The notes under the pieces are model-generated. The model did not search any database. It saw only the letters and a program-made list of their open reading frames with translations, and had not been told where the DNA came from. Positions 6,257 to 6,839 of a stretch of DNA of 6,839 nucleotides are shown here, piece by piece (positions within the stretch are counted from its first letter, which is position 1; each line of letters begins with the position of its first letter). The stretch is from UBA5336 sp964625835. GTDB taxonomy: Bacteria; Pseudomonadota; Alphaproteobacteria; Caulobacterales; Hyphomonadaceae. The stretch spans positions 1 through 6,839 of the forward strand of contig CAZVES010000128.1 of assembly GCA_964625835.1 (NCBI GenBank), given 5' to 3'. The translations under genes were made by a program, and so were the position numbers.

Positions 6257-6839
6257 GAAGTCAGCGCCGCCTGGACCGTGTCCGCCAGCGCGGGCACCTC
6301 ATCATCCTGCACGGCGCGCATATCAAGGAGCAGGCGACCTTCACTGATCCGCCCCAGGGCGGGCCGGTCCCCATCGCGCATTCGTGCGGCGACCGCCTCG
6401 ATCCGGCCCGCTCCCGGGTCGAGAGCGACCGCAAAGCTTTCCAGATCCTGTTCGGGCAGTGAGCCACCCCCCGCATAGGCAATGGTCCCGGTCACCTCGC
6501 CGCCGGCCACGCCCCGGCCTGCCAGCAGGCTCGCCAACCGCTCGGCGCGCGCCTCGATCCGGTCAACGGGCTCGGCCAGCATTGTCAGCGCCGGGATCGA
6601 CCTGAAGGGGTCGTTTGGCGGGACGTAAAGCCGTAGCGTGGCCTCCAGTGCAGCCAGCGAGAGCTTGTCGATCCGCAGCGCACGCAGGAGTGGGTGGGCT
6701 TTCAGCTTGCCAATCAGGTCGGCGCGCCCTGCAATGACGCCGGCCTGGGGCCCGCCGAGAAGCTTGTCACCGGAGAACATCACAAGGTCGGCGCCTGCCT
6801 TCAGCACATCGGAGACCACCGGTTCATCGGGCAGGCCGT
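6253..6839 (-). CDS. selA: L-seryl-tRNA(Sec) selenium transferase SelA (C-terminal part; start lies beyond the window)
   Basis: About 195 residues of the pyridoxal-phosphate enzyme that turns Ser-tRNA-Sec into Sec-tRNA-Sec using selenophosphate, as a cytosolic oligomer. The diagnostic segment is GADLVMFSGDKLLGGPQAGVIAGR, here described by its key part SGDKLLGGPQAG, whose Lys is the PLP-binding lysine. The frame is open to the window edge: GLPDEP precedes the GTG at 6819, so that GTG is not the real start. The C-terminal domain continues with LRIDKLSLAALEATLRLY, typical of the family. The stop TGA overlaps the selB start by 4 bp. Confidence 0.95.
   Translation of the reverse strand, partial: GLPDEPVVSDVLKAGADLVMFSGDKLLGGPQAGVIAGRADLIGKLKAHPLLRALRIDKLSLAALEATLRLYVPPNDPFRSIPALTMLAEPVDRIEARAERLASLLAGRGVAGGEVTGTIAYAGGGSLPEQDLESFAVALDPGAGRIEAVAARMRDGDRPALGRISEGRLLLDMRAVQDDEVPALADTVQAALTS

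Noticed and set aside
1..6839. CRISPR arrays, insertion sequences, rRNA or long repeats
   Set aside because: No regular repeats, transposase motifs or rRNA segments were seen on either strand.

Overview
This is a GC-rich window with strong G/C preference at third codon positions. It most likely comes from an alphaproteobacterium, possibly a marine one. The lineage call rests on the base composition, on a small exported protein that matches what I remember of the mainly alphaproteobacterial TIGR02301 family, and on the mix of gene families. The genus is not determined.

Left part (1-1963): the C-terminal end of an unidentified plus-strand gene runs convergently into a minus-strand D-2-hydroxyacid dehydrogenase, and their stop codons overlap. 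The dehydrogenase is divergent from a TIGR02301-like exported protein; the two start regions overlap by about 21 bp. A small c-type cytochrome lipoprotein gene follows on the plus strand. I see nothing linking these genes to the right part.

Right part (2015-6839, all minus strand, read right to left): this is a nearly complete selenocysteine (Sec) block in the order selA (partial) - selB - selC (tRNA-Sec) - thioredoxin-fold fusion gene - UGSC-family selenoprotein gene. selA and selB overlap by 4 bp (ATGA). The selC gene starts 33 bp after selB. The fusion gene follows with a good ribosome binding site. The last gene has an in-frame TGA at 2257..2255, which a normal gene caller would read as a stop at 92 codons. 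Reading through it gives a 172-residue protein with the motif U-G-S-C-T-T-C, 79 more sense codons with the genome's usual codon bias, and a stop at 2017..2015. A perfect 6-bp hairpin with a GUC loop lies 13 nt after the UGA and resembles the core of the E. coli fdhF SECIS element.

How the genes fit together: SelA converts Ser-tRNA-Sec to Sec-tRNA-Sec, the selC product carries the UCA anticodon, and SelB should deliver it at the UGA-SECIS in the UGSC mRNA. The machinery and its client are therefore in one gene cluster. selD (selenophosphate synthetase) is not in the window. The thioredoxin-fold fusion protein with a CETC motif, encoded directly before the UGSC gene, is a plausible redox partner of the selenoprotein, but that is inference. 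The catalytic role of both proteins is unknown to me.
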